This document shows positions 53,905 to 62,206 of a stretch of DNA of 64,000 bases, one piece after another. Made by a program: the position numbers and the translations under genes. The notes beneath the pieces are model-generated. The model searched no databases, was not told the origin of the DNA, and saw only the letters and a list, made by a program, of their open reading frames with translations. Position 1 is the first letter of the stretch. Each line of letters opens with the position of its first letter. The DNA comes from Candidatus Sulfuritelmatomonas gaucii. GTDB lineage: Bacteria > Acidobacteriota > Terriglobia > Terriglobales > Acidobacteriaceae. The stretch is taken from the NCBI GenBank assembly GCA_900290245.1, contig OKRB01000002.1, positions 37,483-101,482 of the forward strand, given 5' to 3'.

Positions 53905-54699
53905 CTAATTCTGCGACGGCTGGTCGACGCGATCGATCACGTAATACTCCACCGGCCCTTTGGTTGGAACAAGCTTCAGCCCGAGCTGTTCCTCGAGCGC
54001 GTCTCGAAGGACAGGCAGGTTGCGGATCTCCGGCGGGATGTTGTCGCTGGAAGCAGCCCCGGGCGGCATTTCAGGAGCGAATTTGAGCGTAAAGTCATAG
54101 ACGTCAGTGAGGCCGGTTTTGTCGATCACGGGTCGCGGATCGTCAGCCATGATCTGGCCCAGAAACCAGCAAAGGTAGTGCATTGGGACTTTGTCGCCGG
54201 CGAATTGGCCGGGCCCCGTGGGCCTGATCGGAATGTTGAGGTCGCCGACTGAGCCGGCGTCTTTCATCTTCACTCCCGGCTTGTCGACGATGAGATCGTA
54301 GACCGGGCCTTCCTTCGTCTCGATATGAAACTTCAACCCAAAGCGGTCGGCCAGCAGGTTTTCGAACATGGTGTGCAGGTCGTCAAGGCTGTAGGACCGG
54401 TCCGCCTTCGCCTGGACGTCGAATGGTTGCGTGCTGAACCAGTCGGGGCCTCCCGTGATTTGCCGCGCCGGAATCCGGAACATCACGCTCATCATGGTCT
54501 TCACCGTCATGTTCTCGACGAGGTAGCCGGTTCCGTTCGGCAACGGCTTGACCATGCCTCCGCGCGCCCCGGGCTGCGAGGGATGGATGGCGGCAACGTC
54601 GAAGGTCAATCGCGGTTGAGGCGACTGGCCATTCGCGCAGGTTGCGGAAGCTAGGAAAAGCGAAGCGGCGAAAGCTGCGGAGACATGCCGGATGAGCAC
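53905..54699 (-). CDS. Secreted DUF3738 (TIGR03435) protein, second copy
   Basis: 264 residues with signal peptide (about 1-24). Same family as the 26.4 kb gene: FDVAAIHPS, MFENLLADRFGLKFHIE, DKTGLTDVYDFTLKF, and the C-terminal DRVDQPSQN. Overall the two differ widely outside these motifs. It ends eight bases after the preceding reductase on the same strand, so the two may be co-transcribed. Confidence 0.9.
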   Translation of the reverse strand: MLIRHVSAAFAASLFLASATCANGQSPQPRLTFDVAAIHPSQPGARGGMVKPLPNGTGYLVENMTVKTMMSVMFRIPARQITGGPDWFSTQPFDVQAKADRSYSLDDLHTMFENLLADRFGLKFHIETKEGPVYDLIVDKPGVKMKDAGSVGDLNIPIRPTGPGQFAGDKVPMHYLCWFLGQIMADDPRPVIDKTGLTDVYDFTLKFAPEMPPGAASSDNIPPEIRNLPVLRDALEEQLGLKLVPTKGPVEYYVIDRVDQPSQN

Positions 54700-54707
54700 G
54701 AAGTTGC

Positions 54708-55514
54708 CTAATCGTAGCGTTCGAAGACGATCTGCTTTTTGTGCCAGCCGAAGCCGGTGAGCAGATCGCGCACGCCGGAAACCATGAAGTTGAGACCGCA
54801 GATGTAGCAGTAGATGTCGAATTGAAGGTCAGCGGGCGGGACGGACGGATCGACCGGAGGCGAGATCAGGGGCTGGCCAAGGCGTGCGGTGCGGTCCTGG
54901 ATGATCTTGGTGATATGCACCTGAACGTGCCCACGGAGGCCGGTCCAGGTGTCGAGAGCGCGGCTGAGCGTGGGCAGGTAATGGAAGTTGGGTACGCGGC
55001 GGTCGAGAGCCTCGAACTCATCTTTGTAATAAATGTCAGTTTCGTGGCGCGTTCCGTACACGAGCCAAATATCCTTGCCGTCGCTGCGATCCGGGCCGTC
55101 GGCGGGGAAGAGCCACTGAAGGTAGGCGCGCATGGGCGCAACGCCGGTGCCGGTGGCAACGAGGATCGAGTCGGTGATGGGATTTTGCAGGACGAAGTGG
55201 CCGTGCGGTCCGTGCATCTGGATGGTGGCGCCGACGGGCAAATCGGGCAGGTCGGCTAGGTGATTGGAGAAGAAGCCGTTTTCTACACGATTGACGCAGA
55301 GCTCAAAGCGATTGGCCACGGAGGCTGAAGCGATGGAGTATGCGCGGGTCTGCTGTTTGTCGTTCTCGTCTTTCGCTACGGCAGAAACGAATTGGCCGGG
55401 CTGGTAGGGAAAGCTTTCGACGCCCTCAACATGAAACAGGAAATGGTAGCACTGGGCAACTTCTGAGATGCATTCTTTGTGCGCAAGCCGCGCCGTATAA
55501 AGCTCACGTGCCAA
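54708..55514 (-). CDS. Ferredoxin--NADP reductase type flavoprotein
   Basis: 268 residues. FAD-binding motif RAYSIAS (about 58-64), NAD(P)-binding GTGVAPMRAYLQ, CYICGLNFMVSGVRDLL and the C-terminal FERYD. It transfers electrons between NADPH and ferredoxin or flavodoxin. An insertion around residues 195-225 (ISPPVDPSVPPADLQF) is longer than usual. No ferredoxin gene is nearby. Confidence 0.88.
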   Translation of the reverse strand: MARELYTARLAHKECISEVAQCYHFLFHVEGVESFPYQPGQFVSAVAKDENDKQQTRAYSIASASVANRFELCVNRVENGFFSNHLADLPDLPVGATIQMHGPHGHFVLQNPITDSILVATGTGVAPMRAYLQWLFPADGPDRSDGKDIWLVYGTRHETDIYYKDEFEALDRRVPNFHYLPTLSRALDTWTGLRGHVQVHITKIIQDRTARLGQPLISPPVDPSVPPADLQFDIYCYICGLNFMVSGVRDLLTGFGWHKKQIVFERYD

Positions 55515-55630
55515 GTTTTTCCTCGCTTTACAGGGAAGATCGGGGCCAAATCCGTTCCTGAAGCGATTATAGTTTCCGGGGGCAGGAGGGTGCCAAGGCA
55601 GCGGGCGCCGGGCCGCTCTGTTTGGGAGGC

Positions 55631-57775
55631 TTAGGGTGCGGGCATCACCGGCACTTCGAGATCGGAGTCGTGACTGCGACCGGAATAGATCGTGATGGTG
55701 GCGGATTTATAGTCGTCCGGCTTGGCATTCATGATGTTCGGCACAAAGGTTTGCGGATTGCGATCGTAGAGCGGGAACCAGGTGCTCTGGATCTCGACCA
55801 TCACTATGTGGCCGGCCCTGAAGACATGATCGATGTCGTGCAATGAGAATTTGTATTCGTAAATGGTGCCCGGCGTGAGAGCGTTAGCGTGGTCGAAGCC
55901 GGAGAGATACCGGCCGCGAAAGATTTCGGCATTGGTGATCAGCTGGTAGCCACGCATCTTCGGGTCAGGATCGTCTGCGGGATATTGGTCGATGAGCTTG
56001 ACCACCATGTCATTGTCGGAACCGGTGGTGGATGCGAAGATGTCGGCGACCACTTCGCCGGTGAACGTGAGATCGTGAGTCAGGACGGGCAGCTTCCATA
56101 CAGCCACATCTTTGCGGCCGGTAACAAAGCCCTGATCTTCAGTGAGCCAGTTGTACCACTGTGAGCCCGTACCATAAGTGGGCTGGATGGGCCTGTGCCG
56201 GTAGGGAACGGGATCGGAAGGATCGCTTACATAAGAGGCCGTTGCTTGTGCCGTCGAAGCATTCCAGCTCAGCATGCCCGCCCCGGCGAGATGAAGGCTC
56301 GTGGGGCGCGATTCTGCAGGTGGAAAATGCGCGTAGTATTTCCAGGTGTTTGAACCGGTTTGAAAGCTTGCCGTGTCCGCGAAGTCAAAGCCGGGTTCGC
56401 CCTTCAGATAGTGCGCGAAGAACTTCGCCTCGATTTGCTTGCGGAACTCGGTGCCGATGGGCTCGCCGTAGTCCAGGTTACCGAGATGGCTTGATGATGA
56501 TGACCAATAGCCATGCCGCCAGGGCCCGAGAACGAGAAAGTTCTCATGATGCGTATCGTGCGGCTCGAGTTTCTCGTACTCCTCCTGCGGTCCGTACATA
56601 TCTTCCTGGTCGTAGTAGCCGCCGACGCTCAAAGTAGGGACGGTAACGCTGTTGAGCTCGTGCTCTACGCCGCGCGAGGACCAGGCAGAATCGTATGCGG
56701 GATGTTCGAGGAAGAGCTTCCATGTGGGAAGCAGCTTTGAACTGGACTGTTTCACGTCCTGGGCAAAGCTGCCGCGTTCCAGGAAGTAGTCGAACCCGTC
56801 AACCGGCTGGCCGTTTGCATCGTTCCCGTAATCCACGGCGACCCTCTTCCTGTTTGTCTCCATTCCCAGCACGTAGTCGTATCCATAGGTTTGCCGAAAT
56901 GCGCCATTGTGGAAGAAATCGTCACCCATCCATACATCGATCATGGGCGCCTGCGGCGAGATGGCTTTTACTGCGGGATTGGGATCGATGCCCGCCATCA
57001 TGGCGAGAAAACCGGGATAGCTTGTGCCCACGACGCCCACGCGGCCATTGCTGCCGGGCACGTTTTTAATGAGCCAGGCCACGGTGTCGAAGGCGTCGGT
57101 GCTCTCGTCGATGGCGCTGGGATCGTGGTGATCGGCGAGCGGACGCGCCATTACGAATTTGCCCTGGCTCTTGAAGCGTCCGCGAATATCCTCGCCGACA
57201 TAGATGTAGCCGTCACGGGCCAGTTCCGGCCGCAGCGCAAAGAATGATGCGCCCGTCGTGCCGTCGACGCCGTAGGGCGTGCGCTCGATGAGAATGGGCA
57301 GCGCTGTAGTGATATCGGCGGGTTTGAGGATGACCGCACGAAGCTTGACGCCGTCGCGCATCGGGATCATGACATCGGTGCGGACGTAATCGTGAAACAC
57401 ATGCCGGATGGGCTCGCCGGTGCGTACATACACAATGCTCGGCTGGTCTGAGAGCGAAACAGACGCGCCGCGGCCCGACGAGTCAAGCGTGAATGTAGCT
57501 GTAGTACCGATGCCGTCAACGGAAAACAGCGTTTTTGAAATCGGAGAGAGCTCGAGAGGAACCATGCGCGCAGATTCGACGATCAGTTTGCCATCCTGGA
57601 TGTAAAAGTCAAATCCGCCGGCTGGCTCGGAAGGATCGGTATAGTGGCCGGCAAGAACATCAAGCTGAGCTGCGGAGGCGGCCGGCGTCAGCTGCTGAGC
57701 AGCCAGCGCAAGAGACGGCATGAAACAAATGAGAACGGGAAAAAGACCAGCGAGAAACAAGCGGCGCTGAATCAA
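55631..57775 (-). CDS. Secreted CocE/NonD family hydrolase (S15-like)
   Basis: 714 residues with signal peptide (about 1-26). N-terminal ~130 residues are a beta domain; the alpha/beta core has the nucleophile GTSYPG (about residue 260), the acid GGYYDQED and the His PWRHGYW; a C-terminal jelly-roll (FTGEVVADIFAST) completes the CocE/X-prolyl-dipeptidase layout. Glutaryl-7-ACA acylase-like and peptidase activities occur in the family; this substrate is unknown. Confidence 0.9.
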   Translation of the reverse strand: MIQRRLFLAGLFPVLICFMPSLALAAQQLTPAASAAQLDVLAGHYTDPSEPAGGFDFYIQDGKLIVESARMVPLELSPISKTLFSVDGIGTTATFTLDSSGRGASVSLSDQPSIVYVRTGEPIRHVFHDYVRTDVMIPMRDGVKLRAVILKPADITTALPILIERTPYGVDGTTGASFFALRPELARDGYIYVGEDIRGRFKSQGKFVMARPLADHHDPSAIDESTDAFDTVAWLIKNVPGSNGRVGVVGTSYPGFLAMMAGIDPNPAVKAISPQAPMIDVWMGDDFFHNGAFRQTYGYDYVLGMETNRKRVAVDYGNDANGQPVDGFDYFLERGSFAQDVKQSSSKLLPTWKLFLEHPAYDSAWSSRGVEHELNSVTVPTLSVGGYYDQEDMYGPQEEYEKLEPHDTHHENFLVLGPWRHGYWSSSSSHLGNLDYGEPIGTEFRKQIEAKFFAHYLKGEPGFDFADTASFQTGSNTWKYYAHFPPAESRPTSLHLAGAGMLSWNASTAQATASYVSDPSDPVPYRHRPIQPTYGTGSQWYNWLTEDQGFVTGRKDVAVWKLPVLTHDLTFTGEVVADIFASTTGSDNDMVVKLIDQYPADDPDPKMRGYQLITNAEIFRGRYLSGFDHANALTPGTIYEYKFSLHDIDHVFRAGHIVMVEIQSTWFPLYDRNPQTFVPNIMNAKPDDYKSATITIYSGRSHDSDLEVPVMPAP

Positions 57776-57856
57776 GGCTCGGGCCTCCCCGGTTGGGACT
57801 ATAGGTGATTCTCGCAGATGGCGCGAGGCCAGTGAGCCCGATAATCCGGGCGCGCC

Positions 57857-58816
57857 TCAGTGATTGTGGTGGTGCTGATGTTGATGCGCCACACCGCTGG
57901 GGACTTCAATGGGAGGTGCGACGCAGCCCTCGAGAGCTTCGCAGCCGATGTGCTCGAATTGAATCGTCGTATGTCTGATTTGAAAGTGATCACGGAGCAG
58001 CGAATTGAGGTTGACGAGGATGCAGGCGCTCTCAGAGGGTGGAATGTCCGCGATGGTGACGTGGCAGGAGAGAGCACGCGATTGCGAGCCGAGGCTCCAA
58101 ACGTGCAGGTCGTGCACGTTTGCTACGCCATTCACGCCTTCCATTCCGGAGCGAATCTCGTTGAGCGAGATGCCGCGCGGCGCGCCTTCAAGCAGGATGT
58201 TGAGGGTCTCGCGGACAATGCCGATGCTCGACCAGAAGATGAGCGCCGCGATCAGGAGGGAAAGAACCGGGTCAATCCAATCCTTTCCGGTGAGCAGAAT
58301 GCCCACGCCGCCGGCGATGACCGCGGCGGTCGACAGCGTGTCACCGGCCATATGCAGAAACGCACTTCGCAGATTCACGTCATGGGCCACGCCCCAGAGC
58401 AGCGCAGCGATGACGCCGTTCATCACCACGCCGGCAGCGGCGACGATCATCATGGTGCGCGGTTCGACCGTCACGGGCGAGCTGAGCCGCCGCACGGCTT
58501 CGACGGCGATCAGCAGAGAGATGGCGATGAGGGTCGCCGCGTTGATGAATGCGGCGAGCACGCCGGCGCGCTGGTAGCCAAAGGTTCTTGCATGGTCGGC
58601 GGGGCGCGTTTGGAAGTACACAGCGGCAAAGCTGAGCAGGAGGGCTAGGAAATCAGAGACGTTGTGGCCGGATTCCGAAAGGAGCGCCAATGAGTGGGCG
58701 CGCAGGCCGGCGACGAAGGTGACCACCACGTATGCAAGCGTGGCTGCCAGCGAGATGCGCAGCACCCATGTAGTCCGGTTTGCGCCCTTGCCGGCCGGCG
58801 CCGCGTGGACATGCAT
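57857..58816 (-). CDS. Cation diffusion facilitator (zinc exporter type)
   Basis: 319 residues with six membrane helices. The metal site residues are HNVSD in helix 2 (about 51-55) and HMAGD in helix 5 (about 155-159), the H/D pattern typical of zinc-cobalt-cadmium CDF proteins. The cytoplasmic C-terminal domain is present (HDLHVWSLGSQSRAL). It ends with a His-rich tail HQHQHHHNH, likely a metal-binding extra. Confidence 0.93.
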   Translation of the reverse strand: MHVHAAPAGKGANRTTWVLRISLAATLAYVVVTFVAGLRAHSLALLSESGHNVSDFLALLLSFAAVYFQTRPADHARTFGYQRAGVLAAFINAATLIAISLLIAVEAVRRLSSPVTVEPRTMMIVAAAGVVMNGVIAALLWGVAHDVNLRSAFLHMAGDTLSTAAVIAGGVGILLTGKDWIDPVLSLLIAALIFWSSIGIVRETLNILLEGAPRGISLNEIRSGMEGVNGVANVHDLHVWSLGSQSRALSCHVTIADIPPSESACILVNLNSLLRDHFQIRHTTIQFEHIGCEALEGCVAPPIEVPSGVAHQHQHHHNH

Positions 58817-58861
58817 AAGTCTAGTGTAACCGGGGATGGGTATCCAGCGCCAACGCCTGCC

Positions 58862-59335
58862 TCATGCGCCGGGCGTCAGGTCGCTGGTATCGAGAGGATC
58901 CGGATTCTCGAAGGAAGGCAGTTGGAAAAGGCCCTCGCGCAGGCCGGTCCAACCCTCAGCGACAACGATGCTGTTTTGCGGATTTCCGGGCTGGTAGCGT
59001 ACGGAGCAGGGAAATCCGGCACGAACCTTGGTTACATCCAACAACCCGAGCATGGCGGTGATGTCCTGCGAGCACTCGTAGTCAACACCGCCAATCCGGT
59101 AGTTGAAGAGGAGCATGGTGAGGCTGCGGCCATCTGTCGCGTCGACATTGTAGACATCGAGAAGCATGCCGTCGACGATTCGTCCCGATTGCACCAGGAA
59201 CTGGCGTCGCGATCGCTCGATCTCCTCCGGCGTGGGGCGCTTGCGGAGGACGAGCCATGCAGCCCCGGCCGCCGCCAGGCCGGCGACGGCAAGACCGGCA
59301 AGAATCTCCCATTCGTCTTTATGGAGGAGGCTCAT
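58862..59335 (-). CDS. Membrane-anchored protein, DUF3592-like
   Basis: 157 residues with one membrane helix near residues 11-30 and a soluble beta-rich domain (DGMLLDVYNVDATDGR, VDYECSQDITAMLGL, VRYQPGNPQNSIV). This recalls DUF3592 proteins, but the match is loose. Function unknown. Confidence 0.7.
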   Translation of the reverse strand: MSLLHKDEWEILAGLAVAGLAAAGAAWLVLRKRPTPEEIERSRRQFLVQSGRIVDGMLLDVYNVDATDGRSLTMLLFNYRIGGVDYECSQDITAMLGLLDVTKVRAGFPCSVRYQPGNPQNSIVVAEGWTGLREGLFQLPSFENPDPLDTSDLTPGA

Positions 59336-59515
59336 CGAATGGCGGGACTCCGCCAGAGAGCCCCAACTAGAGGATACCGCACGTGAATTCGGTTTAGCGA
59401 GACTTGACAGGAGGACGAACAGAGAGTGTGACCTCGCGATGCCGGGAACGACTACGGTTACGACAATGTCCTATACTTTATGAACATGGCGCCGAGTTTA
59501 GACCAGAGGGTAAAC

Positions 59516-60064
59516 GTGAACGAGAATCGCCGCATTCGCTCCACAACGGTGATCTGTGTGCGGCGCAATGGCCAGGTAGTGATGGCTGCCGACGGGCAGG
59601 TGACCCTCGGCGACCACGTGCTGAAACACTCGGCCAAGAAGATTCGGCGGCTTTTTCAGGACAAGATCCTGGCCGGATTTGCCGGTTCTACAGCAGACGC
59701 CTTCAACCTGTTTGCGCGCTTTGAAACCAAGCTTGAACAACACGCAGGCAACCTGAACCGCGCCGCGGTGGAGCTGGCCAAGGACTGGCGCACGGACAAG
59801 ATGCTGCGAAATCTGGAGGCCTTGCTGCTGGTCGCGGATAAGGGGCAAACCTTTCTCATCTCAGGTTCGGGTGATGTGATCGATCCCGATGAGCCGCTGG
59901 CGGCGATCGGCAGCGGCGGCAGCTATGCGACGGCCGCGGCGCGCGCGCTGATGGAGAACACCGATTTAAGCGCGCACGAGATTGCGGAGAAGGCGATGAA
60001 GATCGCCGGCGAAATCTGCATTTATACGAATGACCGGGTCACGTTTGAGGAGTTGAATGGCTGA
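59516..60064 (+). CDS. hslV: ATP-dependent protease subunit HslV
   Basis: The threonine protease chamber of HslUV. The usual product begins Met-Thr-Thr. Here the catalytic [10 protein letters not shown] is preceded by extra residues in any start: GTG 59516 with AGAGGG at good spacing gives a nine-residue lead (VNENRRIRS), and ATG 59480 gives 21. The lead must be cut to free Thr10. [13 protein letters not shown] signature (ADGQVTLGD) and [14 protein letters not shown] are present. Operon: hslV, a DUF3052 gene, hslU. Confidence 0.93.
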   Translation: MNENRRIRSTTVICVRRNGQVVMAADGQVTLGDHVLKHSAKKIRRLFQDKILAGFAGSTADAFNLFARFETKLEQHAGNLNRAAVELAKDWRTDKMLRNLEALLLVADKGQTFLISGSGDVIDPDEPLAAIGSGGSYATAAARALMENTDLSAHEIAEKAMKIAGEICIYTNDRVTFEELNG

Positions 60065-60081
60065 GGCGCAGCAGGATAGCC

Positions 60082-60531
60082 ATGGCAGGATATTCCGGCA
60101 AACCATTGTTGCAGAAGCTTGGCATCAAACGCGGAGACCGAGTGCTATTGAGCAACGCTCCGCGCATGTTGCCCTGCGAACTGACGGAATACTCCGGGGC
60201 CCGGACGAAGAAGAATCTGAACATCGTGCTGCTGTTTGCAACGTCTGCCGCCGGGTTCATCGCGGAGTTTGCATCGCTGACGAACGCCATCGAGGCCAAC
60301 GGCATGATTTGGGTTGCTTGGCCCAAGAAGGCCTCGGGAATGGAGACCGATCTTACTGAGGACGTCATCCGCAACCAGGCTCTCAAAACTCGTTTCGTTG
60401 ACGTGAAAGTGTGCGCGATCGATGAAACGTGGTCGGGATTGAAATTGGTGATCCGCAAACAATACCGGGCATCACTCGCCGCGAGACCAAGCCGAAATGC
60501 CGTCGTCGGCCTCCGTACACAGGAAACATAA
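60082..60531 (+). CDS. DUF3052 protein between hslV and hslU
   Basis: 149 residues. Match to the DUF3052 pattern is by [32 protein letters not shown] and [12 protein letters not shown]. These proteins are small alpha/beta with no known activity. It overlaps hslU by one base (TAATG), so the two are translationally coupled. Being inside the protease operon is unusual and suggests a link, but this is position only. Confidence 0.85.
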   Translation: MAGYSGKPLLQKLGIKRGDRVLLSNAPRMLPCELTEYSGARTKKNLNIVLLFATSAAGFIAEFASLTNAIEANGMIWVAWPKKASGMETDLTEDVIRNQALKTRFVDVKVCAIDETWSGLKLVIRKQYRASLAARPSRNAVVGLRTQET

Positions 60532-62033
60532 TGGCCATTTTTCTCCCCGCATCCGCCGAAGAACAGGACCTGTCGCTCGATGAGTTGACGCCGCGCGAAA
60601 TTGTCACCGAACTGGACAAGCACGTGGTCGGGCAGCGCGCTGCGAAACGCGCTGTGGCAATCGCGCTCCGCAACCGCCAGCGGCGGCTCAAGCTTCCGCC
60701 CGATATGGCCGAAGACATCATGCCCAAGAACATCATCATGATCGGCCCCACGGGAGTGGGCAAAACGGAGATTGCGCGGCGGCTGGCGAAACTCACGAAT
60801 TCGCCGTTCCTGAAAGTGGAAGCTTCGAAGTTTACTGAGGTAGGTTATGTGGGCCGCGATGTGGAATCGATGATTCGCGACCTCATCGAGATCGCGATCG
60901 ACATGGTGCGCGAGGAGCGGCTTGAAGAAGTGGAAGACCGGGCCGAGATGAACGCCGAAGAGCGGTTGCTGGACGTGCTGCTGCCTCCGCCAGCGGGTGC
61001 GCCGCACGGACAGGAAGGCCAGTTGGTGCTTCCCGGCAGCGAGAGCCATCAGCGGTCGCGCGAAAAGCTGAGGCAGCAATTCCGTGAGGGCAAGCTGGAC
61101 GACCGGATGGTGGAGATCGAAGCACGCGAGCGGAACGTGCCTCAGCTCGGCATCATCAGCAACCAGAATCTCGAAGACATCGAGATGAATTTGAAAGACA
61201 TGCTGCCCAACATATTCGGAGGCGGCACGAAAAAGCGCAAAATGAAGGTCACCGATGCATTCGACTACCTGGTGCAGGAAGAAGAAGGCCGGCTGATCGA
61301 TATGGACGCGGTGAACCGCGTTGCGGTGGAGCGAGTTGAATCCAACGGGATCATCTTTCTCGACGAGATCGACAAGATTGCCGGGCGCGAGAGCGGGCAC
61401 GGTCCCGACGTGAGCCGCGAAGGCGTGCAGCGCGATATTTTGCCCATCGTAGAAGGAACCACGGTGAACACGCGCTACGGTATGGTGCGCACCGATCACA
61501 TTTTGTTCATTGCCGCGGGTGCATTTCACGTGTCGAAGCCGAGCGACCTGATTCCCGAGCTGCAGGGTCGTTTTCCCATTCGTGTCGAGCTGCAGTCGCT
61601 CACGGTCGATGATTTTCTGCGCATTCTTACCGAGCCCAAAGCATCCCTCACCAAGCAATATTCGGCGCTGCTCGAGACGGAAGGCGTGCGCCTGGAGTTC
61701 GCGCCCGAGGCTCTGCGCGAGATGGCCGAGTTTGCCTTCAAGGTGAATGAGACCACGGAAAATATCGGAGCGCGCCGGCTGCATACCATCATGGAGCGAG
61801 TGCTTGAAGATGTAAGCTTCCTGGCGCCGGATGTGGTTCGCCACCCGCCCGGAGGCGAGGCGGGATCCGGGCTGTCAGAGGCCATCAAGAACGAGGCGGC
61901 CACTCCACTGCCCTACCAGGAGCGCATGACCGCATCCGGCCCGGAGAGGGTCTTTCTTATCGATGACGAGTATGTGAAGCAGATGGTGGCGTCGATTGTG
62001 AAGGACCAGGATCTGTCGCGCTATATTCTGTAG
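60531..62033 (+). CDS. hslU: ATP-dependent protease ATPase subunit HslU
   Basis: 500 residues from ATG 60531 with AGGAAA upstream; the frame is open earlier only through DUF3052. Walker A GPTGVGKT (about 72-79), pore motif GYVGRD, Walker [11 protein letters not shown] and the C-terminal DLSRYIL that inserts into HslV are all present. It is about 50 longer than the common 443-460 residues. The extra lies in the I-domain ([16 protein letters not shown]) and near the C-terminus ([16 protein letters not shown]). Confidence 0.97.
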   Translation: MAIFLPASAEEQDLSLDELTPREIVTELDKHVVGQRAAKRAVAIALRNRQRRLKLPPDMAEDIMPKNIIMIGPTGVGKTEIARRLAKLTNSPFLKVEASKFTEVGYVGRDVESMIRDLIEIAIDMVREERLEEVEDRAEMNAEERLLDVLLPPPAGAPHGQEGQLVLPGSESHQRSREKLRQQFREGKLDDRMVEIEARERNVPQLGIISNQNLEDIEMNLKDMLPNIFGGGTKKRKMKVTDAFDYLVQEEEGRLIDMDAVNRVAVERVESNGIIFLDEIDKIAGRESGHGPDVSREGVQRDILPIVEGTTVNTRYGMVRTDHILFIAAGAFHVSKPSDLIPELQGRFPIRVELQSLTVDDFLRILTEPKASLTKQYSALLETEGVRLEFAPEALREMAEFAFKVNETTENIGARRLHTIMERVLEDVSFLAPDVVRHPPGGEAGSGLSEAIKNEAATPLPYQERMTASGPERVFLIDDEYVKQMVASIVKDQDLSRYIL

Positions 62034-62206
62034 CGCCTGACCGCGAAGACCCGCTCGCATCCGTGTTGCGGAAGAGGAAAAGAAACGGCATAGCCTGCTG
62101 GACCAGGTTGCGGTAGAGCATCCCCATCGCCATCGTTGAGGATCCCTTTCGATATTAGAATGAGAGCCGCCGATTTCGACGGCGCGTTGACTGGAGATCA
62201 CGGGAC

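Noticed and set aside
60039..61844. 601-codon minus-strand frame
   Set aside because: Antisense to hslU and DUF3052, with no recognisable domain.
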